This document shows positions 34,039 through 43,557 of a stretch of 64,000 bases of DNA, piece after piece. Position 1 is the first letter of the stretch. Each line of letters opens with the position of its first letter. Source of the DNA: Pirellula sp. (GTDB lineage Bacteria; Planctomycetota; Planctomycetia; Pirellulales; Pirellulaceae); contig JAJTID010000030.1 in the NCBI GenBank assembly GCA_021300155.1, forward strand, positions 62,001 through 126,000, in the 5' to 3' direction. Both the position numbers and the translations under genes were made by a program. The notes under the pieces were generated by a model. It was given only the letters and a program-made list of their open reading frames with translations, ran no database searches and was not told the DNA's origin.

Positions 34039-34815
34039 CTAGGGAAACTTGGTCGGTCTCTTCTCGACAAACGACCGCATTCCTTCGCTCGCCGATTCGG
34101 TGCTACAAACGGTCGCCATCACTGCCGCTCCACTAATCAAGTGACTCCATATCGGCTCACCAATCATTTCGTTAAGCAACCGCTTTGTCATTTGAATAGA
34201 CTCAGTCGAAGATTCGGCAATCTGCTTTGCTAACTCATGCGATTTCGCCCATACCTGCTCCGACTCCACCAGATATTGCACCAAACCCCACTGATAGGCT
34301 TGTTCCGCTGTCACTGGATCCAAGCCGAGCAAAACTCTGGATGCAATCGAAGCTCCTAGCCGAAACGACAAAAGAGGTGCGACTAACCCCGAAACCAATC
34401 CGACACGAGAAGCGCGCGAGGAAAATGTAGCCTTAGGTGTCGCCACAACGAGATCCGCACCCAACACCAGCCCCAGCCCACCGCCAAAGACAGGCCCATC
34501 TATGGCGGCGATGATCGGTTTGGGAAATCGAAGCATCGTTTCGATCAGTTCCTGCAACTCATTCGAAACTTCTTGCCATATATCCAATGGGCTTTCACTC
34601 TGTGTCACCTCATTCCATTGCTTGAGGTCGACTCCGGAACAAAACGTTGCACCGGAGGAAATCAGGATGACACATCGAACCGATTTTTCTCGATGAAAAT
34701 CGTCAAAAGCTTCGCGAAGGTCCGCGACCATTTCTCGGGATATTGCATTGTGCGTCTTGGGAACGTCGAGAACGATCGTTCCGCTTGGAGCACTCTTTTT
34801 AATTCGAATTCGCAT
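34039..34815 (-). CDS. Enoyl-CoA hydratase/isomerase family protein
   Basis: 258 residues from ATG 34815, with GAGGG directly upstream; the longer frame to 34971 adds a non-homologous leader. Crotonase-fold motifs: SGVDLKQW (oxyanion-hole region, first part), AIDGPVFGGGLGLVLGADLVVAT (second oxyanion Gly-Gly), and a helical C-terminus. In the active-site loop the usual E/D pair is not obvious (SSRASRVGLVSGLVAP), so the reaction could be hydration, isomerisation or hydrolysis of an acyl-CoA, possibly methylglutaconyl-CoA-like. Starts just upstream of the MoxR gene on the same strand. Confidence 0.87.
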   Translation of the reverse strand: MRIRIKKSAPSGTIVLDVPKTHNAISREMVADLREAFDDFHREKSVRCVILISSGATFCSGVDLKQWNEVTQSESPLDIWQEVSNELQELIETMLRFPKPIIAAIDGPVFGGGLGLVLGADLVVATPKATFSSRASRVGLVSGLVAPLLSFRLGASIASRVLLGLDPVTAEQAYQWGLVQYLVESEQVWAKSHELAKQIAESSTESIQMTKRLLNEMIGEPIWSHLISGAAVMATVCSTESASEGMRSFVEKRPTKFP

Positions 34816-34876
34816 TTTCCCTCGGACTGGTGGGCCCCTCAAGAGGGCGTTGCATTGAGATGGATGGCACGAAAGA

Positions 34877-36361
34877 TTAAATCCCGCTTGCGGAGGGGAT
34901 CTCGTAACCTTTACGATACTCTCGGGTAAGCATGGTATTTGCCTTTTCATTTCCCTTGAACGTTTCCGCAACGGAATCGATTTCTAGGGATGGCCCAACC
35001 GCAATCTTGTAGGATTCCACCTTATTCGATTTGAGGTGTTCAGCCGTTCGTTGCCATGCTTCTGAAACGTTCGATGGACCTTTGATGTTGGCTAGTTTGG
35101 CAGCGACTTCTCCGCCATCGACGATTTCGCCCAACTGGAGAGAAATATTGCCGAGGTGGCAGAGGGCGCTCGAATAATGCCCTTCTTCGACATCCGCATT
35201 GAGCAATTTATGATTGCGATTGCGAACAGCCAATTCAAAATTCTTGTAGTGAAATGCATCGCTACCTCCTTCGAATGTTTTGATGGGTTTACCATCCAAA
35301 TCAAAGACCGTACCTGATTGGTACGATGTCATGACTAAGTACCCTTTGCTCCCTTCGACAATGATGCCGACCTTTGCACCTTTATAGTCAGGCGTTGGCA
35401 ACCCACGAACTTCGAAAGAGAGTTGCTTCTTACCGTAATCGTGAATCACCAATTGAGTATTGGCTGTTTCACCCGCATCTTGATAACCCAATCGTCCCCC
35501 AAGAGAGAACGTGCGATCACATAGCCTGCTTTCGTTCAATGCCCAGCGGCACAAATCCATCTGATGGATACCTTGGTTTCCAAGATCTCCGTTTCCGTAA
35601 GGATACTGCCAATGCCAGTCGTAATGAAACCGAGGTCGCGTCAGTGGCAAAATAGGTGCTGGGCCCGACCAAAGATCGAAGTCGACTTCCTTGGGAACCT
35701 CGTATACACCTTTAGCGCCGATAGACGCACGAGGCTTGTAGCACAATCCTCGAGCGACAGTCACTTCACCAATGCCTCCGGAGTGAATAAACTCCATGGC
35801 TTCACGCATGCCAGGATTGGAACGACTCTGAGTTCCGGTTTGTACGATTCGGTTATACTTGCGAGCGGTCTGTACGAGACGTCGACCTTCGAGAACATTG
35901 TGTGAAACAGGCTTTTCAACATAGACATCTTTGCCTGCCTGAACTGCCCAAATCGCGCCTAGCGAGTGCCAATGATTTGGCGTTGCGATACTCACTGCGT
36001 TGATCGATTTATCTTCAAGCAGTTTTCGGACATCCTTGACCCAGACTGGTTTCTTCCCGCCTTGTTTTTCGGCAACGGATTCACAAGTCTTTTGCCCAGC
36101 CTTTTCATCGCAGTCGCAGATGTGCGTTACCGTGGTTCCGGATTTACCTGCAAACCCTCCGACGTGCGATTGTCCGCGACCACCAGCTCCGATGACCGCT
36201 ACATGAATCTGTTCATTTGGACTGACCGACGGGGTGAAATTGTCCTGTGCGTATGCAGAAGCGGAAAATCGACTTTGCGCAGCCAAGATAGCTGCAGTCG
36301 TAAGCATGGAACGTTCGAGAAACTCACGTCGCGAGGCGTTGTTGGATCGAGATGAATACAT
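34877..36361 (-). CDS. Tat-exported Gfo/Idh/MocA oxidoreductase
   Basis: 494 residues from ATG 36361 (GGAG upstream). The N-terminus has a twin-arginine signal (NNASRREFLERSMLTTAAILAA, residues ~6-27). The Rossmann motif is IHVAVIGAGGRGQSH (~52-66) and the catalytic-domain block DVYVEKPVSHN holds the Glu-Lys-Pro typical of the family. GLCYKPRASIG and WHWQYPYGNGDLGNQGIHQMD match the large planctomycete subgroup of exported oxidoreductases, thought to act on sugars or sugar acids in the periplasm with a tightly bound NAD(P). Substrate is unknown. The arfB gene lies upstream with a gap of 112 bp. Confidence 0.92.
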   Translation of the reverse strand: MYSSRSNNASRREFLERSMLTTAAILAAQSRFSASAYAQDNFTPSVSPNEQIHVAVIGAGGRGQSHVGGFAGKSGTTVTHICDCDEKAGQKTCESVAEKQGGKKPVWVKDVRKLLEDKSINAVSIATPNHWHSLGAIWAVQAGKDVYVEKPVSHNVLEGRRLVQTARKYNRIVQTGTQSRSNPGMREAMEFIHSGGIGEVTVARGLCYKPRASIGAKGVYEVPKEVDFDLWSGPAPILPLTRPRFHYDWHWQYPYGNGDLGNQGIHQMDLCRWALNESRLCDRTFSLGGRLGYQDAGETANTQLVIHDYGKKQLSFEVRGLPTPDYKGAKVGIIVEGSKGYLVMTSYQSGTVFDLDGKPIKTFEGGSDAFHYKNFELAVRNRNHKLLNADVEEGHYSSALCHLGNISLQLGEIVDGGEVAAKLANIKGPSNVSEAWQRTAEHLKSNKVESYKIAVGPSLEIDSVAETFKGNEKANTMLTREYRKGYEIPSASGI

Positions 36362-36473
36362 GGTTTTACTCCTAAGTGAAGAGGCTGGAATAGGCACATG
36401 ATAAGCGGAACCGGCAAAGTTTTCAGCTAGGTACAAGGGCCAATACAAAGTTCGCATCGATTTTTGAAGGAGA

Positions 36474-36896
36474 TTACTCCCAGGAACCCGTGCGCCCTTG
36501 TTTCTTTTGGCTTTGGATTTTTTTGTTCTCCACCCGACGGCGTTTGGAACCTGCGGTAGGGCGAGTCGGTTTGCGGATCGTCGGTGGTCTCATGGCCTCT
36601 AAGATCAGGCCACGCAGTCTTTCACGACACGCTTGGATGTTGCGAGACTGTTCGCGATGAACTTGGCTAGTTATCTGTAGAATTCCATCCTCCGTGATGC
36701 GCGATGCCGCCAAAGCCTTCAAGCGAACCATCGTTGTTGGGTATAATGCCGTCGAGGTAGCAACATTCCAACACAGCGTCGCCTTCGAATTTACTTTATT
36801 CACATTTTGGCCCCCCGGCCCCCCGCTCCTCGCAAACTGTATGTCCAATTCGCCACTGGGTATGAATACTTGTTCGTTAATAACGAGGTCTTCCAT
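36474..36896 (-). CDS. arfB: Ribosome-rescue peptidyl-tRNA hydrolase ArfB
   Basis: 140 residues, like ArfB/YaeJ/ICT1. The GGQ motif is in FARSGGPGGQNVNKVNSKA (~22-40), which hydrolyses peptidyl-tRNA in stalled ribosomes, and the C-terminus is a long basic tail (RKPTRPTAGSKRRRVENKK) that inserts into the empty mRNA channel. No codon-recognition domain is present, which separates it from RF1/RF2. The gene starts at ATG 36896, back to back with the PQQ-like gene. Confidence 0.93.
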   Translation of the reverse strand: MEDLVINEQVFIPSGELDIQFARSGGPGGQNVNKVNSKATLCWNVATSTALYPTTMVRLKALAASRITEDGILQITSQVHREQSRNIQACRERLRGLILEAMRPPTIRKPTRPTAGSKRRRVENKKIQSQKKQGRTGSWE

Positions 36897-36955
36897 TGAA
36901 TCCGAAAAAGCCTTTCTTCAGCATCCCCACACAACTCTCTGCCGATACGCATCTC

Positions 36956-38392
36956 ATGTTGGTTCGTTTTTTGATTTTGGCTATTTTTGCTTTACCCACA
37001 ACGTGCAACTCAAATCTTTTTGCTCAATCTAGCGCCGTCGATACGACAAGTTCGACGAAGACACCAAGCCTGTGGACGCGAACCGTAGGTGACGATTGGC
37101 CTCGAATGCTGGGAGCTCAATACGACTCCACATCGCGTGAAAAAGGAATTCGAAAAGAGTGGGGCAGCAAAGGGCTCGAAGTCGTTTGGGCTGCGAAAAC
37201 TGGCGAAGGTTACGGAAACGGAGTCGCCAGCCAAGGACGTTGGTTTCAGTTTGATCGATTCGGTAACGTGGAGCGACTGTCCTGCCACCATGCCGAAACG
37301 GGCGAAATCGTTTGGACATGGGAAAAGCCTGTCGTCTATTCGGATGCCTACGGCTATAACAACGGACCTCGGTGCAGTCCTGTCGTCGATGATGACCGAG
37401 TCTATGTCTATGGTGTCAATGGAACGCTCGCATGTGTGTCCGTGGCAGATGGAAAAACCATCTGGGAAACAAATACATCCGAGCAATTCCATGTCATACC
37501 TAGCTTTTTTGGAGTCGGGGCATCTCCTTTAGTTTATGGCGATCTTCTTTGGGTGATGGTGGGGGGAAGCCCAGAGTCGAAAAGCAGCCGATTCGCAACC
37601 ATCAATGACTTGCCTTACGCAAAGCCAAATAACTGTGCGATGGTTGCCTTCGCAAAACGTACCGGCAGAGTCGTTCATCAAGTGGGAGATTATCTGGCGA
37701 GTTACTCTGCTCCTGTCGTACGTCAAATCGATGGGCAAGACGTCTGCTTGGCATTTGTTCGCGAGGGGCTTCTTACCTTCCATCCCAAGGACGGATCCAA
37801 TCGGCAGTTTTCTCCTTGGCGTGCCTCGATTCTTGAAAGCGTTAATGCCGCTTCACCAGTACTGATCGGCAACAAAATACTGATTGGCGAAACCTACGAA
37901 AAAGGAAGCTGCTTGATCGAGCTCGCAGCCGGAAAACACAAAAGTCTTTGGGCCGATGGACTGACGCGTAAAGATCAAGCGATGAGACCACACTGGACGA
38001 CGCCGCTCGTGGATGGGAATGACGTCTACGTGAGCAGCGGTAGAAATGAACCAGATACGGACCTGCGATGTGTTACCCTCAGCCCCACAGGCAATACTAC
38101 TGCTTGGTCCCCTACGGTACGATGGACGGTTCGCAACCGAGATCGAATGACTGGGTTGATGGTCGATGGCCATTTGGTCATGCTAGGAGAGTCGGGAATA
38201 CTCCAACTATTGGCAGCGGACAATCGATCTTTCCGAGTTATCAGCGAGATGGATTTAGCAAACACGATCGATCCACGAGACAATGCACCGTATATCCAAA
38301 CTCCAAGCTGGGCACCGCCAGTGTTGTCCCACGGTCTACTCTATGTCCGCGGTGCAAACAAAGTCATCTGCCTGAAGCTGATCGAGGAATGA
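36956..38392 (+). CDS. Exported PQQ-like beta-propeller protein
   Basis: 478 residues from ATG 36956, which starts a signal peptide (VRFLILAIFALPTTCNSNLFAQ); an in-frame TTG at 36896 would overlap the divergent arfB start. Repeated beta-blade motifs follow: GEIVWTWEKP, GKTIWETNTS, SPVVDDDRVYVYGVNG, SPLVYGDLLWVMVGG, APVVRQIDGQDVCLAFV, SPVLIGNKILIGE and TPLVDGNDVYVSSG, giving about seven or eight blades. Such WD/PQQ-like proteins in planctomycetes are secreted and of unknown function; PQQ ligands are not evident. No neighbour shares its strand closely. Confidence 0.88.
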   Translation: MLVRFLILAIFALPTTCNSNLFAQSSAVDTTSSTKTPSLWTRTVGDDWPRMLGAQYDSTSREKGIRKEWGSKGLEVVWAAKTGEGYGNGVASQGRWFQFDRFGNVERLSCHHAETGEIVWTWEKPVVYSDAYGYNNGPRCSPVVDDDRVYVYGVNGTLACVSVADGKTIWETNTSEQFHVIPSFFGVGASPLVYGDLLWVMVGGSPESKSSRFATINDLPYAKPNNCAMVAFAKRTGRVVHQVGDYLASYSAPVVRQIDGQDVCLAFVREGLLTFHPKDGSNRQFSPWRASILESVNAASPVLIGNKILIGETYEKGSCLIELAAGKHKSLWADGLTRKDQAMRPHWTTPLVDGNDVYVSSGRNEPDTDLRCVTLSPTGNTTAWSPTVRWTVRNRDRMTGLMVDGHLVMLGESGILQLLAADNRSFRVISEMDLANTIDPRDNAPYIQTPSWAPPVLSHGLLYVRGANKVICLKLIEE

Positions 38393-38615
38393 AACCCATC
38401 GCGTGAAACGATAGCATTTACCGCAGCTAAAGTGTTCGTTGACAACATTGAACCGCGCGTTAGTCTGAACGCTAGCATTTTCTGCGCGAGTTCCTGCTCA
38501 ACGTGACGATCATGCAGGCTGAGCCAAACTCATTTCGAAACCGTTCGTTCTATTTCGCATAGTCTCGGTTCGTAATGGCTCGATACCGAAAGGAGTCAGA
38601 GCCCGAATCTTCAGG

Positions 38616-40514
38616 ATGTATGTGATGGATCGCGACCGGCCGAAAAAAGCAATCCGTGGAAAGTTGAGTCGGCGTCAACTGCTCATGACAACGGCAGCAG
38701 TCGGCGTCTCGAAGATACTTGGCGGCCGGGCAACCGCAACAGAAAACACGTCAGCTGATTCCGCGATCAAGCGTATCTTCAATCCTGAGGCGGCGCTACG
38801 CGAACGGGCAGTCCAAGACTACCTTCATAACATGAGACAGTTTGGAGGTTCTCTTTCGTCTCCAATTCACAGGCTTTTGAGTTCACAACCCACCTGTGCA
38901 CCATGGGTATTCGATGTTGTTGTCATCGGTTCCGGGTATGGAGCGAGTATCTGCGCAGCGAGACTCGCCGCAAAACTACAGCCGGGGAAAAGGCTTTGCA
39001 TTCTAGAGCGGGGCAAGGAACGTATCCCTGGTGAATTCGGCAGCAACCTTTCAAGCTCTTTGAAGGAATCGCGACGTCCTTTGTTCGGAAACGATAAACG
39101 AACGGTTACCAATCCTTTAGGCCTATTGGATCTGAGGCAAGGTGAGGATGTTACGGTCATGAGCGCTAGCGCTTTAGGTGGAACCTCGTTGATCAATGCA
39201 AATGTAACGGTTCGCCCCGACCGAGACGTCTTTTCTCAATTGAACTGGCCTACCTACCTCAAGAATCGCGACTTCCTCGAACCCTACTTCGATCGCGTTA
39301 GCTGGGAGCTCGGATCGCAACGAGACCGAATCGATCACACCGCGAAGATGCGGACGCAACGGATAGCTGCAGAGCAACTACGCGATTGTGGTGCAGCTTA
39401 CGAGGCAGCCGCAATCACCGTCACTCGAGGCAGTGATTGTTCTCTACCGATTTTGAATCGCCAAGGGTTGATTCAAAGGTCTTGCACAGACTGCGGTGAT
39501 TGCATGACAGGTTGCAATGTCGGTGCAAAGAACTCGTTAAACATGAACTACATACCGCTTGCCCGGCGCGCCGGTGCTGAGATCTTTACTCAGACAGAAG
39601 TCGTCAACATTGAGAAGTGCGATGACTTTTACCGCATCCACTTCGTGCATCATTTCGAAGCGGATGGTGAAACGTTTTCGCATCGCGGATCGACTACCGC
39701 TCGAATAGTGATCCTCGGCGGCGGAACGGTGGGAAGCACCGAGATACTGCTACGATCTCAAGATTCCAATCTGCAATTCAGTTCCAGACTTGGCTACTCG
39801 TTTAGTGGCAATGGAGACATCCTCGGCGTGATCCACCGTATCGATCCTGAAACAAAAACGGGTGGCTTCGGTGCTGTCGACCCGAAAGGACGGAGAACGG
39901 GGCCAACGATTCAGTCCACACTATCGTTTCCTCATCGGCAAAATGTACTGGATCGAGTCGTCGTTCAAGATGGCGGCGTTGCCAAGGCCTACGCGTCGGT
40001 GATGACCATGATCGGAGCAGATCTCAAACTCGATCATACGCAGATCGTTCTTGTTTCAGGACACGATGGCTCGCAAGGGAGGATAGTTCTCGATCCTGAC
40101 GGCCAGGCGCGAATCGAATGGCCGAACCTATCATCTCAACCAAGACGAAAGTTTAACGAAGATCAAATTCGATTGGTGGCCAGCGCACTCGGTGGCACGT
40201 ACCGAGAGATGTTGTTCTGGAAGGGGCAAGTCGGCACGGTACACCCATTGGGTGGCTGTGCGATGGCCGACACGCCAGCCCAGGGGGCCACGAATCATAA
40301 AGGGCAAGTATTCGATGGATTTCGTGGCGGAGGATATGAATCCGATGGGCAGTTCCGTGTTCATGCGGGGCTTTATGTTTGCGATGGGGCAGTAATCCCG
40401 TCCTCCTTAGGTGCCAATCCGATGCTTACGATTTCTGCTATCGCCGAGCGCACGGCAGACCTGTTAGTGAGAGAGCCGGCATATGCCGACGTGTTTGTGG
40501 CGTCGCTTGCATAA
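38616..40514 (+). CDS. Tat-exported GMC oxidoreductase (cholesterol-oxidase-like)
   Basis: 632 residues. A twin-arginine signal (KLSRRQLLMTTAAVGVSKIL, residues ~16-35) is followed after ~60 residues by the FAD motif VFDVVVIGSGYGASICAARLA (~98-118). GGTSLINANV is the GMC block around the isoalloxazine. VGTVHPLGGCAMAD holds the catalytic His and LGANPMLTISAIAER the C-terminal FAD-contacting helix. A Cys cluster CTDCGDCMTGCNVGAKN (~286-302) is shared with actinobacterial cholesterol oxidase-type enzymes and may bind a metal or iron-sulfur centre. It probably oxidises an alcohol or sterol-like substrate in the periplasm. The start at 38616 has an alternative ATG at 38625. Confidence 0.87.
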   Translation: MYVMDRDRPKKAIRGKLSRRQLLMTTAAVGVSKILGGRATATENTSADSAIKRIFNPEAALRERAVQDYLHNMRQFGGSLSSPIHRLLSSQPTCAPWVFDVVVIGSGYGASICAARLAAKLQPGKRLCILERGKERIPGEFGSNLSSSLKESRRPLFGNDKRTVTNPLGLLDLRQGEDVTVMSASALGGTSLINANVTVRPDRDVFSQLNWPTYLKNRDFLEPYFDRVSWELGSQRDRIDHTAKMRTQRIAAEQLRDCGAAYEAAAITVTRGSDCSLPILNRQGLIQRSCTDCGDCMTGCNVGAKNSLNMNYIPLARRAGAEIFTQTEVVNIEKCDDFYRIHFVHHFEADGETFSHRGSTTARIVILGGGTVGSTEILLRSQDSNLQFSSRLGYSFSGNGDILGVIHRIDPETKTGGFGAVDPKGRRTGPTIQSTLSFPHRQNVLDRVVVQDGGVAKAYASVMTMIGADLKLDHTQIVLVSGHDGSQGRIVLDPDGQARIEWPNLSSQPRRKFNEDQIRLVASALGGTYREMLFWKGQVGTVHPLGGCAMADTPAQGATNHKGQVFDGFRGGGYESDGQFRVHAGLYVCDGAVIPSSLGANPMLTISAIAERTADLLVREPAYADVFVASLA

Positions 40515-40575
40515 AAGCAATTGCATCCGATAGCGCAACTTCTCCGAAGCAAACTCAGTCTACTTTGCGTTTGGA

Positions 40576-41982
40576 CTAATATCGGGGGCGAACTAACGCA
40601 ACCCTTAGGTCGCAAACATTCGTATGCGTTGGACCTGTTTCAACAAGTCCACCAGTCGCTTGAAAGAAATGATATGCATCGCAACGATGCAGGTAGTCGT
40701 CGATATCCAATCCCAGAGAGATCGATCGCTCCATAATCCCGGAGTGGATCAATGCACCGGCAGCCGTGGTCGGCCCATCTTCACCGTCCGTTCCACCACA
40801 TACTGCGACCATGTCTTGAAGGTTCCGAACTCGCAGGTCACGATGCGATTTGCAATGACGAAGCAATGCGAGTGCAAGTTGCTGATTTCGCCCCCCCATT
40901 CCGCAAATAGACTTTTCGGGCAGTTGGACTGTCGGCTCTCCTCCACTGATCAAGCAATCGGGTGGCGCGTTCTCCGTCGCTAGAAACCAGGCTCGCGAAA
41001 TTTCATCCGCGACCTTCAAGACATCTCCTTCGCTTCGTGGACTCGACTGCATCCAATAGGCATACCCTCGTTTGACAGCTTCTACTCCTGCCGCATCCAC
41101 AGCCGTCGCGTTATTGGCAAGCACGATGTTTTCGATGGGACACTGAATCGATCGACTTGCTCGCACTTGATTCGATATTTCACTGCGCAACAAACGGCGA
41201 ATACCCGGCGACAAAGAACCACCTGGATCCAACTCATCCAGAATAGAAAGGGCTTTGGTAGGCGAGGGTGGAGGCTCCAGAATCGTTGGTCCAGAACCGA
41301 TGATCTGCAAGGGATCGCCCAACACATCCGAAATAACTAGAGTAACAAGTTTGTTCGCTTTGCTACTTGCGCGTGCCAGACCACCACCCTTGATCTTGCT
41401 AAGACATCTGCGGACTTCGTTGAGCTGTTCGATGTTAGCTCCATTGCGACTCAAATAGCGAGTCACCTCGAGCTTTTCCTCCAACGATAAACCTTCGGCC
41501 GGAGATGGCATCAGTGCGCTGGCACCACCAGATATCAAGCACAGGACCAAATCACGTGGTCCGGCTGACTTTGCCAGGGCGAGCATTTGATCGCTTCCGA
41601 AGACCCCTGCGGCCGTAGGCTCATTGGAGCCTGCTTCGCGGGCCGCATGTCGGTGGATCCAACGGTTTCCATTCGAATTGCCCGTTGGATCGAAGCTACC
41701 ATTTGGCACGTTGATCCAACCGCTGAGCTTGATCCGTTTTGGTCCGAGACGATTCCAGACACTTTCAAGCCCAGAAGCCATGGCAGCCGATGCTTTGCCT
41801 CCGCCGATGACCAAAACACGATCAATAATTCGTAGATTGCATATCGATTGATCATCCACGATGAGGTTGTCACCCTGGATCGTGATCGATTTTTCAACAA
41901 GCCAATCGGCTCGCACCGCATCGACTCCCGCTTTCCATATAGCGAGAGCATCTTGTACTAGTGGTAGCTGAGTGGGCAGCAT
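40576..41982 (-). CDS. Glycerate 2-kinase (GK-II, MOFRL family)
   Basis: 468 residues from ATG 41982; a TTG at 41997 is an alternative. N-terminal domain motifs are VLVIGGGKASAAMASGLE, LISGGASALMPSPAEGLSLEEK and VISDVLGDPLQIIGSGPT; the C-terminal MOFRL domain has LISGGEPTVQLPEKSICGMGGRNQQLAL and CGGTDGEDGPTTAAGA. The enzyme phosphorylates D-glycerate to 2-phosphoglycerate, linking glyoxylate, serine or sugar-acid breakdown to glycolysis. It is convergent with the GMC oxidoreductase. Upstream on the same strand lies a small zinc-ribbon protein gene (70 bp gap). Confidence 0.92.
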   Translation of the reverse strand: MLPTQLPLVQDALAIWKAGVDAVRADWLVEKSITIQGDNLIVDDQSICNLRIIDRVLVIGGGKASAAMASGLESVWNRLGPKRIKLSGWINVPNGSFDPTGNSNGNRWIHRHAAREAGSNEPTAAGVFGSDQMLALAKSAGPRDLVLCLISGGASALMPSPAEGLSLEEKLEVTRYLSRNGANIEQLNEVRRCLSKIKGGGLARASSKANKLVTLVISDVLGDPLQIIGSGPTILEPPPSPTKALSILDELDPGGSLSPGIRRLLRSEISNQVRASRSIQCPIENIVLANNATAVDAAGVEAVKRGYAYWMQSSPRSEGDVLKVADEISRAWFLATENAPPDCLISGGEPTVQLPEKSICGMGGRNQQLALALLRHCKSHRDLRVRNLQDMVAVCGGTDGEDGPTTAAGALIHSGIMERSISLGLDIDDYLHRCDAYHFFQATGGLVETGPTHTNVCDLRVALVRPRY

Positions 41983-42052
41983 TTCGGGCCTATCCAATCT
42001 CTTCTCGACGTCTGCGTTGCTCGACTTCAGCGTTGAGCGAAATCGGTACTTT

Positions 42053-42358
42053 CTAGTTTTTGCTAAAGCCCCGAGGAGCTGCTACTTCTTTGGCGAGCGG
42101 ATTCTTCATGTATTGACGAAAACAATCTTTGCACAGATCAAACTGTTTGCGCTGATACACTTCTTCGCTGAAAACACTGCTGCATAGATCGTCAGCTGAA
42201 TTTAGCAAATCATGCAGTTCATCCAAATGATCTGGATCGTCTACGAGTTCCGTTTCTGCACCATCCAGTGCGGCCTCGATTTCGATCGTGACGGTGTAAC
42301 GCAAATCGCTTCCAGGTTCGATATCTCTTTTGCACCGATCACAGCAATAACGTATCAC
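42053..42358 (-). CDS. Small zinc-ribbon-like conserved hypothetical
   Basis: 101 residues. Two CxxC knuckles, CDRC at residues 6-9 and CKDC at ~76-79, flank an acidic helical middle (ELVDDPDHLDELHDLL), suggesting a treble-clef or ribbon zinc site. It resembles small planctomycete proteins of unknown role. No signal peptide. A protein-interaction or nucleic-acid-associated role is possible but not shown. Confidence 0.7.
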   Translation of the reverse strand: MIRYCCDRCKRDIEPGSDLRYTVTIEIEAALDGAETELVDDPDHLDELHDLLNSADDLCSSVFSEEVYQRKQFDLCKDCFRQYMKNPLAKEVAAPRGFSKN

Positions 42359-42552
42359 GATTGAACTCCAAGAATAGGGAATGAAAAAGAGGACTCGGGA
42401 GTATCGCTAATCCTACACCCTAATTCCCAATGCTCGCAACTATTTTCAAAGAAAAGCCTCTCGTAATCGAAGGATCCGTTTACCGCTCGTTGCATCCCAG
42501 ATGTGACGTCTCTGTTGACGGTATGGTCTGGAGAACCTGAAGGTTGCCATAA

Positions 42553-43536
42553 TCAATAGGCCTTCCATTGATCCTCGCGCAGATTGCATGTAACCAATTC
42601 TATCTGCCCTTTTTTCTTGCCGGGAAGTATTGCCACCAATGCGGTATCTGGGTTGGACTGGCAGTAATTGATCGCTTGCTCAACTCCCAAAACATAAAGC
42701 CCCGTTGCGAGCGCATCGGCCCAGCCCGCTTGTGGATGCAATATGGTAATACTGAGCATTCCATCCGTTGGCCATCCAGTCCTAGGGTCGATGATATGCC
42801 CGTAACGTTTACCCTTAAAATAAAAAAATTGGTTCGCTGGACCGCTGGTCCCAAGCGATTGGTGGTGCAATCGGAGCGTTCCTAGGATGCGTTCTGATTG
42901 TTCAGGGTGTCGAACCGCAACGGCCCAGCCCTCTTCTGGGCGTTGCAGTTTCTGCCCCCCCCGACAACGAATGCTGCTCTTGCCTCCATGAAGCGCATAG
43001 TGCTCCACTCCAGCGTTTTCTAGAATCTCGCCTGCTGCATCGATGGCCATCCCTTTACCGATTCCTCCAGGGTTGATCTCCACTTGATTCATCAATCGTA
43101 CGTTGGATCCTGCTCGGTCGAGAGAGATGTGTTTTGTTCCGACCTGTAACAACGCATTGGCAAGATCGATTTCGGATGGCATCAAGCCTTGGCGGCCATG
43201 AAACCCCCATGTCTTGGATAGTTTCCCCGAAGTTACATCGAACGCTCCGTAGGTTCGTTTCCAGATCTCAATCGCTTGCTCCAGCAAATGAATGGTAGAA
43301 CTAGATACCTGGACGGGAACTTCGTGAGCGCGAGAGTTCACGATACTCAACTCGCTCGATGGAATATAAACACTCCAGAGCTGCTCAAGAAAGCTGATCG
43401 TCTCCAACGCATGGCATGCAGCTTCCGGCCCGTTTTCTGGATAGCCACGATGCAACAGTATCTCGAAGCGACAAGCCATTGCATCGCGAGCGAACTCAAG
43501 AAAGAGATCATTCGAAAGGTAATCTTGAGGCACCAT
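42553..43536 (-). CDS. apbE: FAD:protein FMN transferase (ApbE)
   Basis: 327 residues. ApbE covalently attaches FMN to a Thr of flavoproteins such as NqrB/NqrC or RnfG/D. Conserved pieces: DAMACRFEILLH near the N-terminus, EINPGGIGKGMAIDAAGEIL (FAD-binding Gly-Lys block, ~154-173), YALHGGKSSIRCRG, YGHIIDPRTGWPTDG and WADALATGLYVLG (metal-binding Asp and Thr region). No export signal is seen although many ApbEs are periplasmic. Its NQR or RNF targets are not in the window. The rlmN gene lies upstream by 21 bp on the same strand. Confidence 0.92.
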   Translation of the reverse strand: MVPQDYLSNDLFLEFARDAMACRFEILLHRGYPENGPEAACHALETISFLEQLWSVYIPSSELSIVNSRAHEVPVQVSSSTIHLLEQAIEIWKRTYGAFDVTSGKLSKTWGFHGRQGLMPSEIDLANALLQVGTKHISLDRAGSNVRLMNQVEINPGGIGKGMAIDAAGEILENAGVEHYALHGGKSSIRCRGGQKLQRPEEGWAVAVRHPEQSERILGTLRLHHQSLGTSGPANQFFYFKGKRYGHIIDPRTGWPTDGMLSITILHPQAGWADALATGLYVLGVEQAINYCQSNPDTALVAILPGKKKGQIELVTCNLREDQWKAY

Positions 43537-43557
43537 GATGGATCACATCGACAGCGA

